Of a DNA stretch of 39,238 nucleotides, positions 14,566 to 22,809 are shown one piece after another. The DNA is from an uncultured Pseudomonadota bacterium. GTDB lineage: Bacteria > Pseudomonadota > Alphaproteobacteria > Rs-D84. Positions within the stretch are counted from its first letter, which is position 1, and each line of letters begins with the position of its first letter. The DNA is taken from NCBI GenBank assembly GCA_949292385.1, contig CASEZC010000013.1, positions 1 to 39,238 of the forward strand. The letters are read 5' to 3'. Both the position numbers and the translations under genes were made by a program. The notes below the pieces were generated by a model. That model was not told the origin of the DNA, searched no databases, and was given only the letters and a program-made list of their open reading frames with translations.

Positions 14566-17175
14566 ATGTTAAAAAATGTAATTGGAAAAATTCTTGGGTC
14601 GGCAAACGACAGAATTGTTAAGTCTTACGACAAAGTTGTTTCTTTAATCAATGATTTAGAACCAAAATATCATGCAATGTCTGATGAAGAGTTAAAGGCA
14701 CAGACAGACGTGTTGCGTAAGCGTATCGCAAATGGGGAAAAAGAAAAAAGTATTTTACCTGATGCGTTTGCTCTTGTCCGTGAAGCGTCTATTCGTTCAA
14801 TAGGCTTGCGTCATTTTAACGTTCAGATGATTGGCGGTATAGTGTTGACTAACGGTCAAATTGCTGAAATGAAAACTGGTGAAGGTAAGACGTTGGTTGC
14901 TACGTTGGCGTTATTCTTAAAGGCGTTGTATGGCAAAGGCGCTCACCTTATTACAGTTAATGATTATTTGGCATCTCGTGACGCTGAATGGATGGGACAG
15001 GTTTATCGTTTCTTGGGAATGTCCGTTGGTATTATTCAGCATGATATGACAGATGATGAACGTAGAAACGCTTATGCTTGTGATATTACATATGTAACTA
15101 ACTCTGAATTAGGCTTTGATTATTTGCGTGATAATATGAAGTTTTCAAAGGCTCAACAAGTTTTGCGTCCTTTGTTCTTCGCAATTGTTGACGAAGTTGA
15201 TAGCATTTTGATTGATGAAGCGCGTACGCCTCTTATCATATCTGGTCCTGCGGAGGATACCAGTGAATTATATGAAAAGGTAGATGCTGTTGTTGCTAAG
15301 CTTGCGCCAGATGATTATAAGAAAGACGAAAAAGACAGACATGTTACTTTGACAGAAACTGGTGTAGATAATGCTACGCGTTTGTTGAAGGAAGCTGGAT
15401 TGTTGGTTGGTGATAATTTGTATGCTTCTGAAAACGCACCGCTGGTTATGCATATTCAGCAATCTTTATTAGCGCATCATTTATATCAGAAAAATGTTAA
15501 CTATGTTGTAAGAAACGGTGAAATACTTATCGTTGACGAATTTACAGGGCGTGTTATGACAGGACGCCGTTTTGGAAAAGGTTTGCATCAAGCTATTGAA
15601 GCCAAAGAACATGTTAAGGTTCAACCAGAGAACCAAACGGTTTCCAGCATTTCTTATCAGAACTTATTCCGTTTATACCCTACTCTGTCTGGTATGACTG
15701 GTACTGCTATGACGGAAGCTGCTGAATTTGAAGAAATATATAATTTGCGTGTGGTTTCTATTCCTACAAATAGACCTGTTGCACGTATAGACCATCATGA
15801 TGAAATCTATCGCAACAAAGAAGAAAAATATGATGCAATTATAAAGCAAATTGCTGAATGTATGCAGCGTAAACAACCTGTTTTGGTCGGGACTGTTTCT
15901 ATTGAAAAATCCGAAGAGTTGGCGGCAATCGTTCGTAAGAAATTGGGTATAGAACCTGCCGTTCTTAATGCTAAACACCATGAATCCGAAGCTAAGATAG
16001 TCGCACAGGCTGGTGCGCCTGGGGCTGTTACAATTGCAACAAATATGGCAGGACGTGGTACAGACATTAAGTTGGGCGGTAACGCAGAAGATTTAATTGC
16101 TGCGCTTGATGTTGAAGATCCAGAATTTGAAAAGAAAAAGAAAGAAATATACGAAAGAATAGAAGCTAATAAAAAATTAGTTCTTGAAGTTGGCGGTTTG
16201 TACGTAATTGGTACAGAACGTCACGAATCTCGTAGAATTGATAACCAGTTGCGCGGACGTAGCGGACGTCAGGGTGACCCTGGGGATTCTAAATTCTTCT
16301 TGGCATTAGATGATGATTTAATGCGTATATTCGGGGCGGCTCGCCTAAATGGTATGTTGACAACGTTGGGGTTGAAAACTGGTGAAGCAATTACTCATCC
16401 TTGGATAACAAAGGCACTGGAAAAAGCTCAGAAGCGCGTTGAAGCAAGATATTTTGAATCGCGTAAAGAATTGTTAAAATACGATGACGTTATGAATGAA
16501 CAACGTGGCGTGGTATATAAACAACGTGATGATTTGATGGTTTCTGAAGATCTTGCGCCGTTGGCAAAGGAAATGATAGGTGATGTTGTAGAAATGATTT
16601 GTGAAAACAACATACCAGAAAAATCTCATCCGATGGATTGGAATACTCAAGGCATTCATGATGTTATGTTGCGTGTGTTTGCTTTGGATATAACAGATAT
16701 AGAAAAATGGAAAACAGATGAAACTATAAATGAACGCAAGGCTTATGAAACTTTATTTAATTTAGCTATGCGTAGATATAATCATCAGTTGGAAAAATAT
16801 GGTCCAGAATTAATGCAAATGGCTTCACGTCAAATGATGTTGGGGGCGCTTGATTCTGTATGGAAACGTCATTTACAACAGATGGATTATCTGCAGACTG
16901 CAATTGGCTTGCGTGGGTATGCGCAGAAAAACCCGTTGTATGAGTATAAGCGTGAAGCGTTGGAATTATTTAAGAATACGATAAATAATTTCAAAATAAT
17001 GTCAGTTTCTTATATTTCTAGAATGGAATTGACGCGCGAAGATGTTGCCGCAACGGAAAAAGAACGCGCACAACATGATGCCTCATTGAATCAGGCCGGT
17101 GAAGCGAGAAGAAATGCGCCTTGCCCATGTGGTTCTGGTTTGAAATACAAACATTGTTGCGGTAAGCTTCATTAA
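14566..17175 (+). CDS. secA: Preprotein translocase ATPase SecA
   Basis: SecA drives unfolded preproteins through SecYEG; it would export the many Sec-signal proteins encoded nearby. The 869-aa protein has Walker A MKTGEGKT (102-109), the DEAD-like box IVDEVDSILIDEARTP, the TNMAGRGTDIKLGG motif of the second nucleotide domain, the ERHESRRIDNQLRGRSGRQGDPG segment (in part) and the helical scaffold/wing region with YGPELMQMASRQMMLGALD. The C-terminal zinc motif is complete (Cys853, Cys855, Cys864, Cys865 in APCPCGSGLKYKHCCGKLH), consistent with SecB and ribosome contact. AAGGAAA precedes the ATG. Length is slightly below the 900-aa average, mainly in the linker before the zinc site. Confidence 0.98.
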   Translation: MLKNVIGKILGSANDRIVKSYDKVVSLINDLEPKYHAMSDEELKAQTDVLRKRIANGEKEKSILPDAFALVREASIRSIGLRHFNVQMIGGIVLTNGQIAEMKTGEGKTLVATLALFLKALYGKGAHLITVNDYLASRDAEWMGQVYRFLGMSVGIIQHDMTDDERRNAYACDITYVTNSELGFDYLRDNMKFSKAQQVLRPLFFAIVDEVDSILIDEARTPLIISGPAEDTSELYEKVDAVVAKLAPDDYKKDEKDRHVTLTETGVDNATRLLKEAGLLVGDNLYASENAPLVMHIQQSLLAHHLYQKNVNYVVRNGEILIVDEFTGRVMTGRRFGKGLHQAIEAKEHVKVQPENQTVSSISYQNLFRLYPTLSGMTGTAMTEAAEFEEIYNLRVVSIPTNRPVARIDHHDEIYRNKEEKYDAIIKQIAECMQRKQPVLVGTVSIEKSEELAAIVRKKLGIEPAVLNAKHHESEAKIVAQAGAPGAVTIATNMAGRGTDIKLGGNAEDLIAALDVEDPEFEKKKKEIYERIEANKKLVLEVGGLYVIGTERHESRRIDNQLRGRSGRQGDPGDSKFFLALDDDLMRIFGAARLNGMLTTLGLKTGEAITHPWITKALEKAQKRVEARYFESRKELLKYDDVMNEQRGVVYKQRDDLMVSEDLAPLAKEMIGDVVEMICENNIPEKSHPMDWNTQGIHDVMLRVFALDITDIEKWKTDETINERKAYETLFNLAMRRYNHQLEKYGPELMQMASRQMMLGALDSVWKRHLQQMDYLQTAIGLRGYAQKNPLYEYKREALELFKNTINNFKIMSVSYISRMELTREDVAATEKERAQHDASLNQAGEARRNAPCPCGSGLKYKHCCGKLH

Positions 17176-17203
17176 AAAAAACGGGGATAAAACCCCGTTT
17201 TTT
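17175..17203 (+). terminator. Intrinsic terminator of secA
   Basis: ACGGGG (17181-17186) pairs with CCCCGT (17193-17198) around an A-rich loop and is followed by T6; an A-run on the left makes it symmetric. Confidence 0.85.
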
Positions 17204-17254
17204 AGTTTAAAAAACCTTGTCAATAAAAAAATCCTAATAAATAAAAATATCTGG

Positions 17255-17284
17255 TTGTATGAGTGTATAGTTTTTTGCTATTGT
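17255..17284 (+). promoter_or_regulatory. Promoter predicting a leaderless dnaE transcript
   Basis: TTGTAT (17255-17260), 18-base spacer, TATTGT (17279-17284) with an extended TGn element just before it. Standard geometry puts +1 at 17291, the A of the dnaE ATG. Confidence 0.5.
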
Positions 17285-17290
17285 GGCGGC

Positions 17291-20200
17291 ATGGAAAGAA
17301 AGTTTATTCATCTTCGTACGCATTCAAGGTTTTCTATCGGTGCAAGTACACTGAAAGTAAAAGATATACCTGACTTGTGCAAGGCTTTGGATATGCCTGC
17401 GTGTGCCTTGACGGATACTAATTTAATGTCTGGATGTGCAGAATTTTCAGATGTTATGCCGAAAAATAAAGTTCAGCCAATAATAGGTATAGAAATTTCT
17501 TTAAATCAGCATAATGCTGATCCAAAGATTTTACGTGCAAATGCTATTTCAAAAATTGTTTTGTTGGCTCAGAATCATGAAGGTTATCTGAATTTATGTG
17601 AATTGAATCGTATAATGTATATGCGTGAAGATAACCATCATTTGGGACCTTATATAACGTTTGATGAATTAAAAGCTCGTAGTGCTGGGATTATATGTTT
17701 ATCTGGGGCGCATACTGGTCCTATTGGAATGGCGATATTAAATGCGCAGAACGAGCTTGCTTATACCTATGCAAAGCAATTTTTAGAAATTTTTGGTAAT
17801 AGATTTTATATGGAAATTCAAAGACATGGTTTAGAAGACGAAATAAAAACTGAACCAGAGTTTCTAAAAATTGCACAGGATTTAAATATACCAATAGTTG
17901 CAACTAATGATGTTGCCTTTGCTGCAGATACAGATTACGAGGCTGCAGACGCCCTTAGCTGTGTGTTGGGACAGACAAAAGTTATAGACCCTGATAGACC
18001 TAGAAAATCGTCAGAACAGTTCTTTAAGTCTTCAGAACAAATGGCGGAATTGTTTTCTGATTTGCCGGAAGCAATAGAAAATACGGTTATAATTTCTACT
18101 CGTTGTGCGTTCTTTGTAAATGTTCATGAACGTCCATTATTGCCGCGTTTCGGTAATGATTTAGAGCAAGAATGTCAAATGTTACGTGACCATACAATGA
18201 CTGGTCTTGCAAAGAATTTGGAACAACACGGAATAACAGATACTGCGCCATATTATGAACAGGCAGAATTTGAACTGGGCGTTATTATAAATATGGGATT
18301 CCCTGGTTATTTCTTGATAGTTGCTGATTATATTGATTGGTGCAGAAAAAATGATATTTTGACTGGGCCTGGGCGTGGCTCTGGTGCTGGTTCTATCGTT
18401 GCGTGGGCACTTGGAATTACTCATGTTAATCCGTTAAAGTATGGATTGTTGTTTGAACGTTTCTTGAACCCTGACCGTATATCAATGCCCGATTTCGACG
18501 TTGACTTTGAACCGACAGGTATCGAGCGCGTTTTGGCTTATATTTGTGATAAGTATGGTCATGATTCTGTTTGCAGAATTATTACTTTTGGTAGCCTGCA
18601 GGCGCGTGGGGCAATACGTGATATTGGGCGAGTCTATGGAATCCCCTACTCTAAATCCGACAGGCTTTCAAAGCTTATACCGCAGGACGCAAAAACGTTA
18701 AAAATTGCGGTCGATTCTTCGCCAGAAATTCAAGCTATTTTACAAACAGATGAAGATATGGACAAAGTTGTTCATGTTGCAGAAGATTTAGAAGGTTCTT
18801 TACGAAATTTAGGTCAGCATGCTTGTGGTGTTGTTATCGGTGACCGCCCTACAACAAAAATTGCCCCTGTTTATCGTGATCCAGCCAACCAATTGCCATC
18901 GTGTCAATTTGATGGACATTATTTGGAATCTGCTGGGTTGATTAAGTTCGACTTTTTGGGGTTGGAAACACTTGCTGTATTAAAATACGCAATAAAGCTT
19001 ATTCAACAGACGCGCGGAATAAATATAGATTTGGATAAAATACCAACCGATGATGAAAAAACAATGAGGTTGTGGCAAGCGGGATTAACTGAAGGTATAT
19101 TCCAGTTCGATGCTCCGTTCGTTCAGCAAACGTTGCGTAAAATGCATCCTACAAGCTTTTTGGAAATATCTGCTTTGAATGCATTGAATAGACCTGGCCC
19201 TATTGCATTTATTCCTCAGTTCATAGCGCGTATGCATGGTGATGAAAAGGTTGAATATGTACATCCACGTGCAGAACCTATATTAAAAGAAACGTATGGT
19301 ATTATCGTTTATCAGGAACAGGTTATGCAATTAACGCGTGCATTGGCTGGCTTTACTCGTGGTCAGTCTGATAACGTACGTAAGGCGATGGGTAAGAAAA
19401 TCGCCAAGATGTTGGATGAACTAGAAGGAAAGTTCTATGACGGATGTGAAAAAGAACAGACATTGAATCGTGAAGAAGCAAAAGAACTGTGGGAAAAGTT
19501 TAAAGAATTTGCAAAGTATGCGTTTAATAAATCTCATGCTATTGCATATTCTATCGTTGCAAATCAGTGCGCGTATTTAAAGGCGAACTATACCCCAGAA
19601 TTTTTAGCTGCATCTATGTCAAGTAACTTGAATGATACTGACCAGTTGGCATTATTTGTAGATGACGCAAAGGCTAATTTTGGTATTCAGATAGTTGCAC
19701 CTGATATAAATCAAAGTGAATCTTTGTTTACGGTTAAAAACGGTAAAATTGTTTATGGGTTGGCTGCTATCAAAGGCGTTGGAACTGTTGCAACGGACGC
19801 AATTGTTGCAGAGCGTAATGCAAACGGTAAATTTAAAAATTTAACTGATTTTGCAAAGCGTTGCGCGCCAATAATGAACAAAAGAATTTTAGAAGCTTTT
19901 GCCAAAGTTGGTGTTTTAGATTCTTTGGAACCAAATCGCGCGGCCATATTTATGAACGCTGATGCGATATTGTCTTATGCGTCAAAGTCTAAAGATGGGG
20001 CGAATTCTTTGTCCTTGTTTGCTAATACAATAGAAGATGATGTAGCAGAAGACAGACTTAAAAAGAATTTACCTAACACACCCCCTTGGACTTTCGGACA
20101 GCGCTTGGAAAATGAATTGTCGGCACTAGGGTTTTATATTTCCGCGCATCCGCTTGACCAGTACAAACATTTAATATCTCGTGCAAAGCTGGCTACCAGC

Positions 20201-20701
20201 GCAACACTGGAATCGCTGGGTGACAGAAAACCTGTTAATATTGCTGCAAACGTAAATTCTTTTTCAAGACGCAGAACAAAAACTGGCAAAGATATGATAA
20301 CTATAAATGCGTCTGATAGCTATGGTAACATAGATGCAATCGCTTTCGGACAGTCTGCAGCGGATTTTGCGCAGATTTTGTCTAATGACAGCGTTGTTTT
20401 GATTTCTGGTAAAACGTCTAACCGTGACGATAGAGTTTCTGTTTTTGTTGATTCTATCATGCCATTGTCACAATGGGTTGCTAAAATTGCGAAAAAGATA
20501 ACGTTGGATATTTATAGTAAAGAAGTGCTTGCCGATGTAAAAAAAGCGATAGTTGCTTTAAAACCTGGAAATACGCGTGTAGTATTAAACTTGCATGCGG
20601 CTGACAAGGTTGCAGCAATGGCGTTACCTGGTGGTGTTGAATTGGGGGCAACAACCGCAAATGACTTTGTTAATTTGGGTATAAAGGTTGAGATTGAATA
20701 A
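17291..20701 (+). CDS. dnaE: DNA polymerase III alpha subunit
   Basis: Replicative polymerase catalytic subunit. Order: PHP domain (from FIHLRTHSRFS, with the first metal-site-like HxRxH), polymerase palm with catalytic Asp401 and Asp403 in PDFDVDF and Asp554 in IKFDFLGLETL, the GPGRGSGAGSIVAWAL signature, fingers with NVRKAMGKKIAKM and a helix-hairpin-helix segment (YGLAAIKGVGTVATDAIV). An OB-fold region follows near the end (SFSRRRTKTGKDMITI). The 1136-aa length is normal for DnaE1. The ATG at 17291 gives MERKFIHLR; an upstream in-frame start adds only unrelated residues. There is no Shine-Dalgarno, fitting a leaderless message. No epsilon (dnaQ) gene is nearby. rsmH follows one base later. 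Confidence 0.98.
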   Translation: MERKFIHLRTHSRFSIGASTLKVKDIPDLCKALDMPACALTDTNLMSGCAEFSDVMPKNKVQPIIGIEISLNQHNADPKILRANAISKIVLLAQNHEGYLNLCELNRIMYMREDNHHLGPYITFDELKARSAGIICLSGAHTGPIGMAILNAQNELAYTYAKQFLEIFGNRFYMEIQRHGLEDEIKTEPEFLKIAQDLNIPIVATNDVAFAADTDYEAADALSCVLGQTKVIDPDRPRKSSEQFFKSSEQMAELFSDLPEAIENTVIISTRCAFFVNVHERPLLPRFGNDLEQECQMLRDHTMTGLAKNLEQHGITDTAPYYEQAEFELGVIINMGFPGYFLIVADYIDWCRKNDILTGPGRGSGAGSIVAWALGITHVNPLKYGLLFERFLNPDRISMPDFDVDFEPTGIERVLAYICDKYGHDSVCRIITFGSLQARGAIRDIGRVYGIPYSKSDRLSKLIPQDAKTLKIAVDSSPEIQAILQTDEDMDKVVHVAEDLEGSLRNLGQHACGVVIGDRPTTKIAPVYRDPANQLPSCQFDGHYLESAGLIKFDFLGLETLAVLKYAIKLIQQTRGINIDLDKIPTDDEKTMRLWQAGLTEGIFQFDAPFVQQTLRKMHPTSFLEISALNALNRPGPIAFIPQFIARMHGDEKVEYVHPRAEPILKETYGIIVYQEQVMQLTRALAGFTRGQSDNVRKAMGKKIAKMLDELEGKFYDGCEKEQTLNREEAKELWEKFKEFAKYAFNKSHAIAYSIVANQCAYLKANYTPEFLAASMSSNLNDTDQLALFVDDAKANFGIQIVAPDINQSESLFTVKNGKIVYGLAAIKGVGTVATDAIVAERNANGKFKNLTDFAKRCAPIMNKRILEAFAKVGVLDSLEPNRAAIFMNADAILSYASKSKDGANSLSLFANTIEDDVAEDRLKKNLPNTPPWTFGQRLENELSALGFYISAHPLDQYKHLISRAKLATSATLESLGDRKPVNIAANVNSFSRRRTKTGKDMITINASDSYGNIDAIAFGQSAADFAQILSNDSVVLISGKTSNRDDRVSVFVDSIMPLSQWVAKIAKKITLDIYSKEVLADVKKAIVALKPGNTRVVLNLHAADKVAAMALPGGVELGATTANDFVNLGIKVEIE

Positions 20702-20702
20702 T

Positions 20703-21548
20703 ATGAAACATATTCCTGTATTGTTAACTTCTGTTCTTAATGCTTTGGGCGACATAAAAGGCAAAAAGGTCATAGATGCTACGTTTGGTGCTGGTGGATA
20801 TACAAGGGCGTTTTTAAAAGCTGGCGCGTTTGTTGTTGCTTTTGATAGAGACCCAAACGTATTGAAAGACGTGGAAGATATAAAGGCGGAATTTGGCGAT
20901 AGATTTACTTTTGTCCAAAAGCCTTTTTCTAATATTGTCGAACTGCAAGATAAGTATGATGCGATTGTATTTGATTTGGGTATTTCTTCTATGCAAATAG
21001 ATCAACCAGAAAGAGGTTTTTCGTTCCGTGGCGATGGGCCACTGGACATGAGAATGTCTCAAGATGGGATTTCTGCCGCTGATTTAATAGAACAACTTTC
21101 TGTAGATGATTTAACAAAGATTTTACGTGATTATGGTGATGTAAAAAAAGCGGTGCTTTTATCAAAAATAATTAAAGAAAAAAAGCCAAAAACAACATTT
21201 GAATTAAAAGAGTTAATAAAAAATCCTAAGGATGTAGCTCCGGTTTTTCAGGCTTTGCGCATTGCGGTGAACGATGAAATGGGTGAAGTTCAACGTGCAC
21301 TAAAAGCGGTTCCTGATTTGTTGGTATGTGGAGGCAAGTGTATTTGTGTTACTTTTCATTCCTTAGAAGATAGAATTGTAAAAAATACTTTTAGGGACTG
21401 GTCAACTGTTCCAGGTGACCCAAGGTTGCCAACTGCAATAAAAGCACCTTTTCAGCTTTTAAAGCCTGTTGTTCCGACAGAAGAAGAAATAGAAAAGAAT
21501 TCTCGTGCAAGAAGTTCTCATATGCGTGGGGTAATAAAATCATGTTGA
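20703..21548 (+). CDS. rsmH: 16S rRNA (cytosine-1402-N4)-methyltransferase RsmH
   Basis: SAM-dependent enzyme that methylates C1402 in the decoding centre. Motifs are HIPVLLTSVLNAL at the start, the SAM site VIDATFGAGGYTRAFL, FDLGISSMQIDQPERGFSF, GPLDMRMSQ and CVTFHSLEDRIVKNTF. At 281 aa it is somewhat shorter than the 310-aa norm; the C-terminal part is compact. The ATG at 20703 lies one base after the dnaE stop, so it is probably translated by coupling, with AAAGGTTGAG inside the dnaE end as ribosome site. RsmH (MraW) normally opens the dcw division cluster with mraZ and ftsL; here neither is present. Confidence 0.96.
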   Translation: MKHIPVLLTSVLNALGDIKGKKVIDATFGAGGYTRAFLKAGAFVVAFDRDPNVLKDVEDIKAEFGDRFTFVQKPFSNIVELQDKYDAIVFDLGISSMQIDQPERGFSFRGDGPLDMRMSQDGISAADLIEQLSVDDLTKILRDYGDVKKAVLLSKIIKEKKPKTTFELKELIKNPKDVAPVFQALRIAVNDEMGEVQRALKAVPDLLVCGGKCICVTFHSLEDRIVKNTFRDWSTVPGDPRLPTAIKAPFQLLKPVVPTEEEIEKNSRARSSHMRGVIKSC

Positions 21549-21567
21549 CCTGATAACAGGCTTTTTT
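21549..21567 (+). terminator. Weak intrinsic terminator after rsmH
   Basis: Short stem CCTG-ATAA-CAGG (21549-21560) then C and T6. Only four to five pairs, so read-through is likely. Confidence 0.45.
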
Positions 21568-21608
21568 GTACGATTATAAAAAATGAGTAAATAAGGAAGG
21601 TTATGGTT

Positions 21609-22118
21609 ATGAAAAAAGTTTTTTCTACAATGTTTTTATCTATGTTAGTCTTGGGAGTTTCTGCGTCTACAGCAATGGCTGTTTGCCCCGTTTGTACGGT
21701 TGCAGTTGGCGCTGGATTGGAAGGCGCAAGATTACTGGGGGTCGATGATGTTATTACAGGTATTTGGGCTGGTGGTTTAACATTGTCTTTGTTTTTCTGG
21801 ACTGCTGGATGGCTTAAAAAGCGCGGTGTTAAAAGTGCGTTTTGGCAAATACTTGTTCCGTTTGTTGTTTTCTACGGGTTGTTAGGCTTGGTTTATGCGA
21901 TGCCTGGCGTTGTTTTTGGCGCAAATACTTTGTGGGGAATAGATAAGTTCTTGTTAGGTATAATTGTCGGAACGGTTGCTTTTTATTGCGGGGCTCGCTG
22001 GTATATAAAGATAAAACGTGAAAATGGTGGACATGCAAAATTTGCTTTCCAAAAAGTCGTCGTTCCGTTGTCGTTCTTAATGATAGCAACTGTTATATTC
22101 TGGTTTATTACAAAATAA
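21609..22118 (+). CDS. CPVC-motif polytopic membrane protein, 169 aa
   Basis: Function not known to me. The second ATG (21609) was chosen because AAGGAAGG lies eight bases before it and only two before the first ATG at 21603. A signal peptide or first helix (1-24, ending TAMA) is followed at once by a Cys-x-x-Cys pair, CPVC (26-29), then GAGLEGARLLGVDDVITGIWAGGL and three or four further helices (about 49-68, 78-100, 113-131, 149-167). A thioredoxin-like CxxC next to the membrane on the outer face suggests a redox or metal role, but no redox fold is seen. It resembles, from memory, a conserved membrane family in small-genome bacteria; unverified. It is followed 15 bases later by the 204-aa gene, apparently as an operon. 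Confidence 0.82.
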   Translation: MKKVFSTMFLSMLVLGVSASTAMAVCPVCTVAVGAGLEGARLLGVDDVITGIWAGGLTLSLFFWTAGWLKKRGVKSAFWQILVPFVVFYGLLGLVYAMPGVVFGANTLWGIDKFLLGIIVGTVAFYCGARWYIKIKRENGGHAKFAFQKVVVPLSFLMIATVIFWFITK

Positions 22119-22133
22119 TAAAAGGTGTTTATT

Positions 22134-22748
22134 ATGAAAACAGCAAAAAATAATAAAAAAATGACTATGGAAGAAATGATTGCAAAAGTAGATGCGTCGA
22201 AAAAAGTAAATCCTTTGGATTTGTCTTCCGACCAAGATTTGTCTATTGCTTTGATGAATTTGATTTCATTGGAAGAACATTTCTTTTTTAGCGGTGCAAA
22301 GACTCAGAAAACGGGTTTTTATGATTTGATAAATACTGTCCGTGATATGCGTAAAGAGCTGATGGAACGTATAGTAAAGAAATCTACTGCGGAAAATGGC
22401 GAAGTTTGGTGTATATCAAAGCATTTGTTGGCTGCTTCTATGCGTATAATGGAAGTCGGAACAAAAGCTTTGGGGGCTGGGAACGCTAAGACTGCATACG
22501 ATTTGTTTAACAAATCTTATGAATTGTATTCTTTGTTCTGGGGAATTAATATGGATTTGATAGATTTAAAGGGGGTAAAAAAAGTTGCGCCAGATGTTTA
22601 TGAAAAAGCAATGGCAACCTGCCCTTTGAAAGAAAAATCAGACAAAAAAGTTGAAGATTCTTCAGCAGAAGATTTAAAAAACTCTAAATCAGCGGTTCAT
22701 CGTTTGGGTGATTGGGTAAAAAATGCAGTTAATTGTTGCATAGAATAA
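22134..22748 (+). CDS. Helical SLEEH/WCISKH protein, 204 aa, partner of the CPVC protein
   Basis: Unrecognised cytoplasmic protein without signal peptide or membrane helix. It looks all-helical, with a conserved-looking core: NLISLEEHFFFSG (43-54), Glu-Glu-His at 47-49; EVWCISKHLLAASMRIMEVG (90-109), with Trp92, Cys93 and His97; and AYDLFNKSYELYSLFWGIN (121-139). The paired histidines, glutamates and cysteine in helices could form a metal or haem site; this is inference. A charged linker and a short amphipathic tail ending NCCIE follow. The ATG at 22134 is preceded by AAAGGTG. It lies 15 bases after the CPVC membrane gene, and the two are probably co-transcribed and act together. Confidence 0.8.
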   Translation: MKTAKNNKKMTMEEMIAKVDASKKVNPLDLSSDQDLSIALMNLISLEEHFFFSGAKTQKTGFYDLINTVRDMRKELMERIVKKSTAENGEVWCISKHLLAASMRIMEVGTKALGAGNAKTAYDLFNKSYELYSLFWGINMDLIDLKGVKKVAPDVYEKAMATCPLKEKSDKKVEDSSAEDLKNSKSAVHRLGDWVKNAVNCCIE

Positions 22749-22757
22749 AATTCTATG

Positions 22758-22787
22758 TTGATTCAAATTGCTGAAACGTGATAAAAT
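22758..22787 (+). promoter_or_regulatory. Promoter of the secreted-protein pair
   Basis: TTGATT (22758-22763), 18-base spacer, TAAAAT (22782-22787), about 22 bases before the TTG start at 22810. Confidence 0.5.
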
Positions 22788-22809
22788 ATACTTTAAAGAG
22801 AGATATATT

